The notes under the pieces are model-generated. The model did no database searches and had not been told where the DNA came from. It saw only the letters and a list, made by a program, of their open reading frames with translations. Both the position numbers and the translations under genes were made by a program. From NCBI RefSeq assembly GCF_024494595.1, contig NZ_JANHDI010000008.1, forward strand, positions 62,001 to 126,000: a DNA stretch of 64,000 nt. The letters run 5' to 3'. This document shows positions 43,712 through 52,776 of this stretch, one piece after another; the stretch's first letter is position 1; every line of letters begins with the position of its first letter. The stretch is from Halobellus rarus (GTDB lineage Archaea; Halobacteriota; Halobacteria; Halobacteriales; Haloferacaceae).

Positions 43712-44716
43712 TCAATTGGTCCGTTCCAGTGCCTCGATTGTTTCTTCAGCGAGGGTTGCCACAAGTTCATCTGCTGGTTGCTCCTTCTGGGTTAATCCTG
43801 CGCTCTGTCCTGCATAAAGCAGCAGTTCTTTCACGGCGCCTTCTATACCGGGGACTGCAAGCGAATCCTCATACCGACGTATCGGTGTGCCATCATCCGT
43901 TTCTGCGACAACCTCGTCCTCTCCCGGGCGCTCGGTTTCTGGCTGTCCTGCCGCTTTCCAGTCCGCGACAGTCGTGTTTTCAAGTACTCAATGCGGCACA
44001 TCCGGCCAGCCTTCGTCGAAGAGAGCCGAGTAGACCGTTTCGGTCTCATCCGCTCTGAGTACCCGCTGTCGATATAGTCGATGGACGTGAGCTTCCTCCG
44101 TTACGAGAAACCGCGTGCCGAGCCACGCACCAGTCCCCCCGAGCGTGAGTACGGCGGCAATTCCACGCCCGTCTGCGATTCCGCCAGCAGCAATAACTGG
44201 TGTGTCAGGAACTGCATCAACTATACGTGGCACCAGTGGCAGTGTTGCAACCGTACTCTGCACGTGACCACCTGCTTCCCACCCCTGTGCAACGAGAACA
44301 TCGACACCCGCATCAACGGCTGCTTTCACCTCTGCAGCACTCCCTACCGTCTGAAGGACAGTACCGTCGTGCGAGTGGATTTGCTCAATGTAGGGCACAG
44401 CATCCCCGAATGAAAAGGAGAAAATATCGGTTCCTTCGTCAAGGCAGACCTCCACGTGGGTCTCCATCGGAATGTCTTTTGCGTCTGAATCCGCAACAAC
44501 GTTTACGCCAAAAACACCATCTGTTCTGCGGTTTGTTTCGGTGATAACCTTGCGAGTCGCCTCTTCGTCTCGCTATGTGACAGCGAGCATCCCGAGTGCG
44601 CCAGCGTCAGCGACAGTAGCTGCCAGTGCGGGGCAGGTCGCGCTTCCAATCGGCGCTTGAACGATGGGAACGTCAAGACCAAGGGTATCAGTGAGAGTCG
44701 TCGTCAGTTGTGACAT
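43712..44716 (-). pseudogene. Nitronate monooxygenase, two nonsense mutations
   Basis: Starting at the ATG 44716, the frame reads LGLDVPIVQAPIGSATCPAL, AATVADAGALGMLAVT, then a TAG where Trp is expected. It resumes RDEEATRKVITETNRRT, VFGVNVVAD, VLVAQGWEAGGHVQS (substrate-binding), VIAAGGIADGRGIAAVL (FMN site) and GWPDVPH, a TGA in place of Arg, then VLENTTVADWKAAGQPETER and a stop at 43712. There are no frameshifts; 335 codons in all, full length for the family. The intact enzyme oxidises nitroalkanes with FMN. Two separate stops mean a recent pseudogene. Confidence 0.88.
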
Positions 44717-45055
44717 CGTAAATCAGGTAGATCTCTAATGGAAAATTCTTGATTCTGATGATATGTGAACACTCTTCACTGAGCGATTCTGGGAGCGGAA
44801 ATACAGGTGTGCTAACCGTTCTATGACACCCTGGTGTTTCTCCAACTGACCTCACCGACTACTCTTCATCGCGAGGTAAACGTTCTCTCAGGGCCCGACT
44901 CTTCGCAGACCACTTATCGGCGTCGCCGTCCACTTACATTCCCAACATTCATCTAGCTCACTGTCTAAGTCCTCGTTGAGCAGGTCTGCAAGATTCTGGA
45001 TAGGATACTTAACAGCCTGCTCGTTCCTAAATCTACGCTAACGAGACAGTGCCCT
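44717..45055. other. Spacer with degraded coding fragment
   Basis: No intact gene. On the minus strand, about 44866-45040, a frame reads NEQAVKYPIQNLADLLNEDL, DSELDECWECK and, after a one-base shift, DGDADKWSAKSRALRERLPR with a stop. It looks like the end of a lost haloarchaeal gene. The right copy of the 15-bp inverted repeat lies at 44818-44832. Confidence 0.4.
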
Positions 45056-46354
45056 CTACTGGATCACTTCACGCTTATTAGAGGTTTGAATAGATGAATA
45101 TAGAATAGCGAGAGCAATACCAACTACTAACCCATGGGTTAGTAGTGTAGTCGTAAGGGCGCTATTTATGAGACTGAAAAAAGGAATGATGACCGCAGTA
45201 GTGGCGATCGGATCGGTTGAATCAATCATACTATTCGCAATAAGAAGTACAAACCCCAAAACGATAGATACAATTAAAATACCCAGTAACCCGAGTTGAG
45301 CGTATCCATCAGCGAAGTATGCCGCATTTGCGGATGCCCCAGAGAAATACTCACGACCGATAATCGTTGGAAGTGATTCTTCATACACCTCATCAATGAA
45401 GAATCCCACTCGACTCATAGAAAAGTATGCAAATTCATTCTCGGAAAAATAATCGTAATAGTGTGTCTGAGCTTTTGGAGGCAAAAAGAAAACGCGTCGG
45501 ATCATAATTGAAGGTATGATCAGAAGGTCGGAAAACAAATAAACAATATATGATGAAACAACAGAGATAGAAAGAACCTTACTTAGTGTAAGAGAAACAC
45601 TTCCCTCAAAAAGAATCCAAATAAGAAGAACAACTAACCCAATTGAAAATAAGTATATTTTATGAGATGTATATAAATAAGTACCAAGCTGAAGACAGAA
45701 AGCAACTAGCCCCACCATATATTTTTTATTTGTTATCCCATATGCGATTAAAAATGGATTCACTACCTTTGCCTGCCAAGAAACTAGGTAGACAAATAGC
45801 GTTCCACCATATATTGTCGTACCACGGACCTCATAGACATCTCTTAGATCTAGAGCAGTTAGCTGAGGTAATCCATTCTGGATTAATAGCCATAATCCGA
45901 TAAAAATTGAAAAAGAAAGAAGCAAAGTTGTTAAATTATATATATTTATTGGGAGAGAAGGGCGAGTTAAGTGTATTCCTAGGTCGCTTATCAAAATAGT
46001 AAGTATAAAGCCAATACAGATAATAGAGGTATAGATCAAGTTCCCCGGACCCAATATCGTATAAACAAGTAAAGGGACAAGAGAGAATGCGAATAAAAAA
46101 TGTAGGATTATTAACCGCAAACTTGTCTCTTTTACTGGTAGAGACAAGCCTATTATAACAAATAACGTAATACATATACCCAACTCATATGGTGATAATG
46201 ACATCGAGAAACCAGAATATGAGAACATCGGAACAACAAATATTATATAAAAGAGAGACAATATAAGAGCAAAGACTATATAGTAAAACACCATTAATAA
46301 TTTGGATTTGTAAATAGTTTGATATGGATTGATTTTATTTAATTGTGGGTTCAT
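45056..46354 (-). CDS. Oligosaccharide repeat-unit polymerase-like (Wzy-like) membrane protein
   Basis: 432 aa with about 11-12 hydrophobic helices (for example VFYYIVFALILSLFYIIFV, LIYTSIICIGFILTILISDL) and a larger external loop around residues 290-340 with RVGFFIDEVYEESL and GREYFSGASANAAYF. The layout and the helix-loop pattern around RGTTIYGGTLFVYLVSW fit the O-antigen/EPS polymerase group. Members join glycan repeat units outside the membrane. The gene is very AT-rich, like the AsnB-like gene 2 kb away and unlike neighbours. It lies between IS remnants, pointing to transfer. Confidence 0.75.
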   Translation of the reverse strand: MNPQLNKINPYQTIYKSKLLMVFYYIVFALILSLFYIIFVVPMFSYSGFSMSLSPYELGICITLFVIIGLSLPVKETSLRLIILHFLFAFSLVPLLVYTILGPGNLIYTSIICIGFILTILISDLGIHLTRPSLPINIYNLTTLLLSFSIFIGLWLLIQNGLPQLTALDLRDVYEVRGTTIYGGTLFVYLVSWQAKVVNPFLIAYGITNKKYMVGLVAFCLQLGTYLYTSHKIYLFSIGLVVLLIWILFEGSVSLTLSKVLSISVVSSYIVYLFSDLLIIPSIMIRRVFFLPPKAQTHYYDYFSENEFAYFSMSRVGFFIDEVYEESLPTIIGREYFSGASANAAYFADGYAQLGLLGILIVSIVLGFVLLIANSMIDSTDPIATTAVIIPFFSLINSALTTTLLTHGLVVGIALAILYSSIQTSNKREVIQ

Positions 46355-46440
46355 ATAGCGCTTATTCTCTTATAGACCGTTATACTCGTTAGTTAATAGA
46401 CTTGCTAAAACAGTAGCTATCTTGTTGGGAGTTACAGGTA

Positions 46441-47127
46441 GTGTTTAGTTTGGACCATTCTGCCAGCGAGCGAGGCTTGGAGCCATGATTCGGCTGTTTC
46501 TGGTTCGACGTGGCTGAAGCAGGTCGAAAACTACGAGGTTCGGCGCTTCAACTCGCGAAAAATCCGTTCGATGGCATTTCGATTTCCGTATCGAGATATC
46601 TGAAATCGGAGGCCGGCTCGGTGAAGCGCGGTTTGGAGGTGTTGGGCGCCATCGACGAGGAAGACGGCAGTTTCGACATCGTGTTTTTCTCGCAGTTCGC
46701 GGAGGAAGATCTCGGTGAGGGCGGTTGTCGTCGTCGAAAACAGGTGGATATGAAGCAGTTCGTTCGTCGCTGGATCGCCAGCAGCGTACACAGAATTGCT
46801 GGTCGTTGATGCGAATCACGGTTTCGTCGAGCGCGACCTGATTCGGTTCTCGGCCGGATTCGGGCTGTAGATCGGCTTTTTGCACCCAATCGTGGATCGC
46901 TTTTCGGCTCCGCTGGACACCCAGGTCTTTGAGCAATTCGACGGTATTCGACAATGAGAGCCCCCCGCAACGTGCGATTGAATACCGAGTCCCATCGCTG
47001 ACTCGGGTGTCCGCTCTCGCTCCACAAAGTCCAAATCGATCCAGTCTCTATGTCTGGTGAGGCGGCTGATTTCTGGCATAGGCACCAAGAAATTGGTCCG
47101 CTTCACTTTTCACGCTTAACTAAACAC
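46441..47127. mobile_element. IS6-family element, decayed
   Basis: About 687 bp bounded by perfect 10-bp ends gtgtttagtt (46441-46450) and aactaaacac (47118-47127), the usual start of haloarchaeal IS6 (ISH15-like) ends. Its transposase gene is broken. Confidence 0.8.
46445..47079 (-). pseudogene. IS6-family transposase, multiple frameshifts
   Basis: Pieces in three frames reconstruct a full transposase: MPEISRLTRHRDWIDLDFVE, then LSNTVELLKDLGVQRSRKAI, HDWVQKADLQPESGRE, VALDETVIRINDQQF with the first Asp, YAAGDPATNELLHIHLF, AVFLVDGAQHLQTALH with the second Asp, and NRNAIERIFRELKRRT with the Glu. Shifts lie near 46955 and 46800, and a TAG follows RRTS near 46531. The gene cannot make a working protein. 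Confidence 0.88.
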
Positions 47128-47139
47128 GACCCGGCAGGC

Positions 47140-47553
47140 TGCCGAAACTTACTTCACGCAAATTATCCTGCGCATCTCAGCCGGAAATCACGTGCTGCTG
47201 GGATGAAGTACGCAAAGTCGCGTCCAATGGATCCGCGTCGCCCGGAGAACGCAGAGGAGATTCTCGCCGAGAAACACGATCTTTCAGACACTGAGTTTCT
47301 GGTCGATGACTACGGATACTTGACTGCCCTCTTTCGCGTCGGATTGAGCGGTCACCTAGACTACGTTGACCGAAACCTCATCGAAAAATGTCCTTGTTTC
47401 GAGGTGATAAAGTCACCGAGCAAGCGACTCGACAGAATCCGTCGAATGACTGTATATGTGCTCGAACAGTACAACATTCTCAGGAAGAACAGCCGGGAGA
47501 GGAAGTCCATTTCGGGTCATCCTCCGGAGTTGGACGAGAAATTCACAGACTGA
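47140..47553 (+). pseudogene. Transposase C-terminal remnant
   Basis: The best part is NAEEILAEKHDLSDTEFLVD, DYGYLTALFRVGLSGHLDYV, DRNLIEKC and a degenerate tail RMTVYVLEQYNILRKN. The FLVDDYGYLTAL and VDRNLIEK segments fit the second Asp and Glu helix of IS6-like transposases, but the N-terminal half is missing and the sequence after the Glu has drifted. It starts right after the decayed IS6 element. Remnant, family uncertain. Confidence 0.55.
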
Positions 47554-47602
47554 GGAGAGCTGCCGCTCACAGCGGCGGCGCTCCAACCACTGCGAGACGA
47601 AT

Positions 47603-48770
47603 TCAGCCGTAGGTTCGCAACGCCGTGTTCCATCGTGTGCGGATCGTTCGGATCGCTTCCGGAACGCCACTCCGAAGTGGGTGGCGCTGCCGGAACCACT
47701 TGACCAGCATATACCCGATCAACGTACAGAAAATATCGAATAAAACGCCATTCAGCGATTGTGAGTGGAAATTTTTGATATTCGTGTACTGTTTCAGTTC
47801 TCGGAAGACGATCTCAATCATAGTTCGAAGCGTGTAGATGCTCATCACCTCTACAGGTGCGTATCCTGACGACAACGTCGTCAGATACGCGAGTTCTTCG
47901 CCATCGACGTCTTCGAAGACAATGCGGCGAAATTTCTCACCGGTCTCAGCTAGCTCAATTCGTTCATCGCGGAGGTGTCGTGTCTCCTGTTCGTCAGTAA
48001 TCTCGACATCTTGGACGTGCTTCAAGATGTCGGCCCGAGCGTCAGATTGGAGTAGACAGATGAAGTCCTTGCCACGCTCCTTGAGTGAGCAGAATTGCTC
48101 GTAATCGAGGTAGCCGTGGTCGAACACGTGAATTGTCGAGTCGAGGTCTGCAAAGACCTTGACGTCGCTCTGGAGATGACCAAATTGGGTCGGTTCCCGC
48201 ATCACGCCTGGCGTAATCGTGACACCAAATGGAGACTTAGCGTCGCCGTCAACGCGAGCGGCAGGATTGAGATGGAGCCCTTCCTCACCCGACAGAATCA
48301 CCCGCAGGGTCTCGCTGTCACGGCTCTCGCTCGGCATAGCAATTGATCTGGTGAGGGTGAGATTCGTAGCATCAGTTGCCACAACGGCTCGCTCTAGCCA
48401 GTCGAGGCGTTTGCGTTGGACCCCGCGTTGGTGATCGAGTTGCGGTGAATGAAGTAGCTCGAAGAAGAGACGAACGACCGCGCGGTAGTCGCGGTCGTTC
48501 GTCAATCGAGAGAAGGTCGAGCCAGCCATATACGCCACCTGCTCGTGGGTGTTGGTTTTCTCATCGACCTCGGCAAGCGAGTGGGGGGTGAATTCCCTCA
48601 AGAATAGCGACTTTGTGGTGGTTGTCGAAATCGTGTTTCGCAGTGTAAGTGCTGATTTCGAAATCGTCAGCAATGGACTTGCTGTCGACTGCGTCGAGCA
48701 GCGAATAATATTCAGCTCCGACGGTTAGTGAGGAGGTGCTTTCGATCGGGCATTCAGTTTGTGTTCCCAT
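47603..48770 (-). pseudogene. IS4-family (ISH8-like) transposase, frameshifted
   Basis: The N-terminus opens at 48770 (MGTQTECPIESTSSLTVGAE) and runs to DFDNHHKVAIL, where one extra T at about 48606 shifts the frame. The rest, in the next frame, is complete: REFTPHSLAEVDEKTNTHEQ, VVATDATNLTLTRS with the first Asp, STIHVFDHGYLDYEQF with the second, and SIYTLRTMIEIVFRELKQYT with the Glu in the Y-R-E-K pattern. Only one shift separates it from an intact gene, so the loss is recent. Confidence 0.85.
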
Positions 48771-48858
48771 CAGCCCGGATCTAACTACTCGAAACGGGAC
48801 AGATTATACTAAGTCCAAATCAGGTCAGTTATACGTCTGCTCCTCACCTGTTGTTGTG

Positions 48859-49968
48859 ATGGATAGTCTACACCTAACAACCGCCCATACGCCGATAGAC
48901 ACCCGGATCTTCGACAAGGAGGCCACCAGTTTGATACAGGCGGGGTTCGATATCGGGATCCTCGCACACGATACGCCGGATGAAGACCGAAACGGCGTTC
49001 GATTTTTTGATCTCGGATCGGTCGACACACGCGCTAAGCGATGGCAGAGCATTCCACAGGTCGCTCGAACGGCAAAACGTCTCGACGCGTCGATATACCA
49101 CTTTCACGATCCGGAGTTGATCCCAGTTGGCCTTTACCTCTCGGCGACGACTGATGCAGCCATCGTGTACGATGTCCACGAAGATTACGGACACATCGTT
49201 ACGACGCGCGAGTGGATTCCGAAGCCGGTATCGGTTCCGCTGTCGTATACAGTCCCCAAAATCGAGAGGTACGCAGCAGAGCAGTTCGACGCCATAATTA
49301 CGGTTTCCGACTGGATTGCTGCTCCGTTCCGCGATCGAGGGATACCTGTTACAGTCGCCCACAATTTTCCCCGGACGGAATCGTTACAGCAGGCAACGAA
49401 CTCGATCAAGCGAACCCGAACACACGTCCTCTGTTACGTCGGTGGGTTATATGAGCTACGTGGGATCTACCGAATGCTCGAACTCCTCGAAACGTTGCTG
49501 GAGCGTGACGTTGATATCGAGTTGTGGGCACTCGGGGAGTGGTCTCCAGACGAGGATCACGCGCGAGTGAATCGTTTCATTCAACAGCGAGATCTCAAAG
49601 ACCACATTCGATTCCCTGGTTATCTTCCGTACGAAGATATGTTCCTGTACCTCCACTCTGCCGACGTCGGGCTCGCATTGCTTGACGTCGAACACTACAA
49701 GAAAGGCGTTCCAACGAAGTTCTTCGAGTACCTCTATGCGGGCCTGCCGATCGTGACGACTCCCGTCGATGCAGTTGAGGAGTTTATGCCCGAACAGTAC
49801 TGCTATGTCGTTCCACAAGGAGATACGGAGGCCACGGCAGACGCCGTTGAGAAAGCTATCACGACCGACTACGGCGCGGAAGTGATGCGCTCCCTAGTCG
49901 AGAAAGAGTACAGCTGGGAAGCTGAAGCCGAGAAACTCGTCGCTCTGTACGAGGATCTACTCCGATAG
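48859..49968 (+). CDS. Glycosyltransferase family 4
   Basis: 369 aa from the ATG at 48859 (MDSLHLTTAHTPIDTRIFDK, then EA), which matches the normal start of GT4 enzymes; the longer frame to 48736 enters IS4 DNA. The donor half has GYLPYEDMFLYLHSADVGLAL, KGVPTKFFEYLYAGLPIVTT with the E-x7-E region, and a terminal helix EKEYSWEAEAEKLVALYEDL. It transfers a sugar from a nucleotide donor, probably to a lipid-linked glycan at the inner membrane face. It converges with wecB, overlapping by 12 bp. Confidence 0.9.
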   Translation: MDSLHLTTAHTPIDTRIFDKEATSLIQAGFDIGILAHDTPDEDRNGVRFFDLGSVDTRAKRWQSIPQVARTAKRLDASIYHFHDPELIPVGLYLSATTDAAIVYDVHEDYGHIVTTREWIPKPVSVPLSYTVPKIERYAAEQFDAIITVSDWIAAPFRDRGIPVTVAHNFPRTESLQQATNSIKRTRTHVLCYVGGLYELRGIYRMLELLETLLERDVDIELWALGEWSPDEDHARVNRFIQQRDLKDHIRFPGYLPYEDMFLYLHSADVGLALLDVEHYKKGVPTKFFEYLYAGLPIVTTPVDAVEEFMPEQYCYVVPQGDTEATADAVEKAITTDYGAEVMRSLVEKEYSWEAEAEKLVALYEDLLR

Positions 49969-51024
49969 CTCACTCAACGCCCGAAAGATCGTCTCCCCCG
50001 CTTTGCCGTCTCCATAGGGCTCTGAATCCGACGACGACCGAGGTGGGTCAGCCAACGCCCCCGTGATCGCGTCGGCGTCCGCACCCACCAACACGTTCCC
50101 ACCGGCTGCGACTGTCTCCGGCCACTCCGTTTCTTCACGCAGCGTCACGCAGGGAACGTTGAGGAAGAACGCCTCCTTCTGAATGCCACCGGAATCGGTC
50201 ACGATGATTTCCGCACCGGCCTGAAGCATAACGAAGTCCAGATATCCAACTGGATCGATGAGCGTGAGATTTTCTTCGGCCATCTCCAGAAGATCGTATC
50301 GCTCTAACCGTTCGATCGTCCGCGGGTGAGTTGGGAAGATGACGGGACGCGGATCGGCAGCAAGACTCGCAAGGATCGTCTCCAAGCGTGCCCGATCGTC
50401 TGTGTTCCGAGGTCGGTGGACTGTCGCGAGGAGGTACTCCGTGTCCCCAACGCCGAGATACTCACGGATCGTCGAATGTTCTGCTCCTTCCTCGCGCGCC
50501 CACAACAACGAATCGTACATCACGTCGCCAACGTTGTACACTCCGTCAGTGATCCCCTCGGATTCAAGATTGTCGACGGCGCGTTCGCTGGGTGTGAACA
50601 GGATATCCGCGGCGTGATCGGTCAAGATTCGATTCATCTCTTCGGGCATATCCCGATTAAAACTTCGTAATCCCGCCTCAACGTGTGCCAGCTTCACGTC
50701 CACCTTTGAGGCGACAATTGCGGCCGCGAGCGTCGAGTTCGTGTCCCCGTAACAGAGCAGTACGTCCGGTTCGTACTCGTCTACCAACTCCTCAAGTCCG
50801 ATCATCATCTGAGCGGTTTGAGTGGCGTGACTATCCGATCCGATACCGAGGTTGTGATCCGGCTCAGGGATTCCCAGTTCCTCGAAGAACACGTCGGAGA
50901 GTTCCTCGTCGTAGTGCTGACCGGTGTGGACGAGTATCTCGTCGTGGTCGCGACGCAATTCACGGGAAACCACGAAGGCCTTGATGAACTGTGGTCTAGC
51001 TCCGACAACCGAAAGAACGTCCAT
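49957..51024 (-). CDS. wecB: UDP-N-acetylglucosamine 2-epimerase (non-hydrolysing), WecB/WbpI-like
   Basis: 355 aa from the ATG at 51024 (MDVLSVVGARPQFIKAF). The family motifs are all present: HTGQHYDEELSDVFFEEL, CYGDTNSTLAAAI, HVEAGLRSFNRDMPEE NRI-type segment, FPTHPRT, and VTDSGGIQKEAFFLNVPC. It converts UDP-GlcNAc-type sugars to the ManNAc configuration. With genes 51149-55118 it completes a five-step set matching WbpA-B-E-D-I, where the 2-epimerase acts last, on UDP-GlcNAc3NAcA. Whether it works on that sugar or on plain UDP-GlcNAc cannot be told from sequence. Confidence 0.93.
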   Translation of the reverse strand: MDVLSVVGARPQFIKAFVVSRELRRDHDEILVHTGQHYDEELSDVFFEELGIPEPDHNLGIGSDSHATQTAQMMIGLEELVDEYEPDVLLCYGDTNSTLAAAIVASKVDVKLAHVEAGLRSFNRDMPEEMNRILTDHAADILFTPSERAVDNLESEGITDGVYNVGDVMYDSLLWAREEGAEHSTIREYLGVGDTEYLLATVHRPRNTDDRARLETILASLAADPRPVIFPTHPRTIERLERYDLLEMAEENLTLIDPVGYLDFVMLQAGAEIIVTDSGGIQKEAFFLNVPCVTLREETEWPETVAAGGNVLVGADADAITGALADPPRSSSDSEPYGDGKAGETIFRALSELSE

Positions 51025-51148
51025 ATCGGATATCGATAACTCCAGAACCCAGTTATACCGTTCGATATGACGCGGGTGACAGCCCTCGTATCGGAAGATT
51101 ATCATACTTCTGCCGACTGGATCCGAACAGGAGACAATCTTTGACGAT

Positions 51149-51694
51149 ATGAATCAGGCTACGATCGGGTACGAGTATGCGGACGACTCCGACGATCCCC
51201 ACATCGGAGCCGACCCGACGATTCGGGCGGGGACGATCATCTACGACGACGTCGCAATCGGCGACCGATTCTCGACGGGTCACTACGCGCTCGTTCGAGA
51301 GTTAACCGAGATCGGCGACGACGTGCTCGTCGGAACCAAGGCCGTCATCGACGGGCGCACGACCGTCGGATCCGGAGTCAGCCTCCAGACCGGTGTGTAT
51401 GTCCCCTCCGACACGACGATCGGCGATCACGTCTTCGTCGGTCCACATGCCATCTTGACCAACGATCCGTATCCAGTCCGGGAGGATGCCGACCTTGCCG
51501 GACCAACGATCGAAGACCACGCGTCTATCGGCGCGAACGCGACGATCCTTCCTGATATAACTCTCGGAGCCAGATCGTTTGTTGCGGCTGGATCTGTCGT
51601 CGTTGATGACGTACCACCGGAGACGCTCGCGATCGGTGCGCCCGCGGAGCATCGACCGCTTCCCGAGGAGATCCCGCGGCAAAACGAGCTATGA
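51149..51694 (+). CDS. Hexapeptide-repeat sugar N-acetyltransferase, WbpD-like
   Basis: 181 aa. Left-handed beta-helix hexapeptides run through the protein: PTIRAGTIIYDDVAIG, GDDVLVGTKAVIDGRTTVG, IGDHVFVGPHAILTND, IGANATILPDITLG. The NDPYPVRE loop is typical of UDP-3-amino-sugar acetyltransferases of the WbpD/WlbB group. The predicted reaction is acetyl-CoA-dependent acetylation of the 3-amino group. It starts the plus-strand operon and overlaps the aminotransferase gene by 4 nt. Confidence 0.88.
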   Translation: MNQATIGYEYADDSDDPHIGADPTIRAGTIIYDDVAIGDRFSTGHYALVRELTEIGDDVLVGTKAVIDGRTTVGSGVSLQTGVYVPSDTTIGDHVFVGPHAILTNDPYPVREDADLAGPTIEDHASIGANATILPDITLGARSFVAAGSVVVDDVPPETLAIGAPAEHRPLPEEIPRQNEL

Positions 51695-52776
51695 CGATAC
51701 GGATCGCCAACCCGACGATGAGCGACGAGGCAAAGGATCGCGTAGAAGCCGTCCTTGACAGCGGAATGCTCGCGGACGGGCCGGAGGTCCGTGAGTTCGA
51801 AGACGAGTTCGCGAACTACTGCGGAGTCGAACACGGAGTCGCGACGGCAAACGGAACGGCCGCACTCCACGCCGCGCTTGAAGCGCTCGGGATCGGCAAG
51901 GGCGACACCGTATTGACGACACCCTTTTCCTTCGTCGCCACCGCAAACACGGTCCGATTTACCGGGGCAGAGCCGGTGTTCGCCGATATCGACCCGGAGA
52001 CGTACAATATCGATCCCGAGGCGGCCGCGACGACCGCACGTGAACACGATGTCGACGCGATTATGCCGGTCCACCTGTACGGACTCCCGGCAGACATGGA
52101 TTCGATCTGCGAGTTGGCAGACGAGCTCAACGTTCCAGTTATTGAGGATGCAGCACAGGCACATGGCGCAACCTACGACGGCGATCGAGTGGGTGCCCTT
52201 GGAGATGTGGCGTGCTTCTCGTTTTACCCGACAAAGAATATGACCACGGGAGAGGGCGGAATGATCGTTACCGATTGTGACGGCGTCGCCGAGGCAGCTG
52301 CTCAGTTCGTCAATCACGGCCGGACCGAGTCGTACGACCATACGACACTCGGACACAACTTCCGAATGACGAGTATGGCAGCGGCCATCGGGCGGGTCCA
52401 GCTGGACCAGCTCCCTGAGTTTATCAAGACCAGACGATCGAACGCTTCGAAGTTGACCAACAGTCTTGCCGAAACGAGCGTCGTCACTCCGACCGAACCG
52501 GAGAGCATAAGACACGTCTACCATCAGTACACGATCCGTACGAACGATCGGAACTCACTCCAAGATCACTTGGACGACCACGGGATCGGAAACGGGGTAT
52601 ACTATCCGAAGTGTATTCATAATCAACCTGTGTACGAAGATATCGAGGTGACGGCACCGGAAGCCGAGCTCGCCGCGACTGAAGTCCTCTCGCTTCCGGT
52701 TCATCCCTCCCTCTCGGACGACGATGTCGATCGTATCATCGAGGTAATTCAGGACTATGACACGAAACAAGACTGA
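51691..52776 (+). CDS. DegT/DnrJ/EryC1 family sugar aminotransferase, WbpE-like
   Basis: 361 aa. PLP-binding residues are clear: NGTAALHAAL for phosphate, IEDAAQAHGA with the ring-stacking Asp, and Lys182 in FSFYPTKNMTTGEGG. This class adds an amino group to a 3-keto sugar, with glutamate as donor. In the WbpE reaction the substrate is UDP-3-keto-GlcNAcA made by the dehydrogenase pair next door. The start overlaps the acetyltransferase by 4 nt and the end overlaps the oxidoreductase by 20 nt, so expression is tightly coupled. Confidence 0.92.
   Translation: MTIRIANPTMSDEAKDRVEAVLDSGMLADGPEVREFEDEFANYCGVEHGVATANGTAALHAALEALGIGKGDTVLTTPFSFVATANTVRFTGAEPVFADIDPETYNIDPEAAATTAREHDVDAIMPVHLYGLPADMDSICELADELNVPVIEDAAQAHGATYDGDRVGALGDVACFSFYPTKNMTTGEGGMIVTDCDGVAEAAAQFVNHGRTESYDHTTLGHNFRMTSMAAAIGRVQLDQLPEFIKTRRSNASKLTNSLAETSVVTPTEPESIRHVYHQYTIRTNDRNSLQDHLDDHGIGNGVYYPKCIHNQPVYEDIEVTAPEAELAATEVLSLPVHPSLSDDDVDRIIEVIQDYDTKQD

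Larger units (their letters stand above)
42865..44832. other. Segment bounded by a 15-bp perfect inverted repeat
   Basis: agggtgtcatagaac at 42865-42879 is exactly reverse-complemented at 44818-44832, and partial similarity continues inward (cacac). The ends resemble IS termini. Inside are an IS6 element and a broken nitronate monooxygenase gene, but no transposase that clearly belongs to these ends. No target duplication is seen. It may be a former transposon with a passenger gene. Confidence 0.55.
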
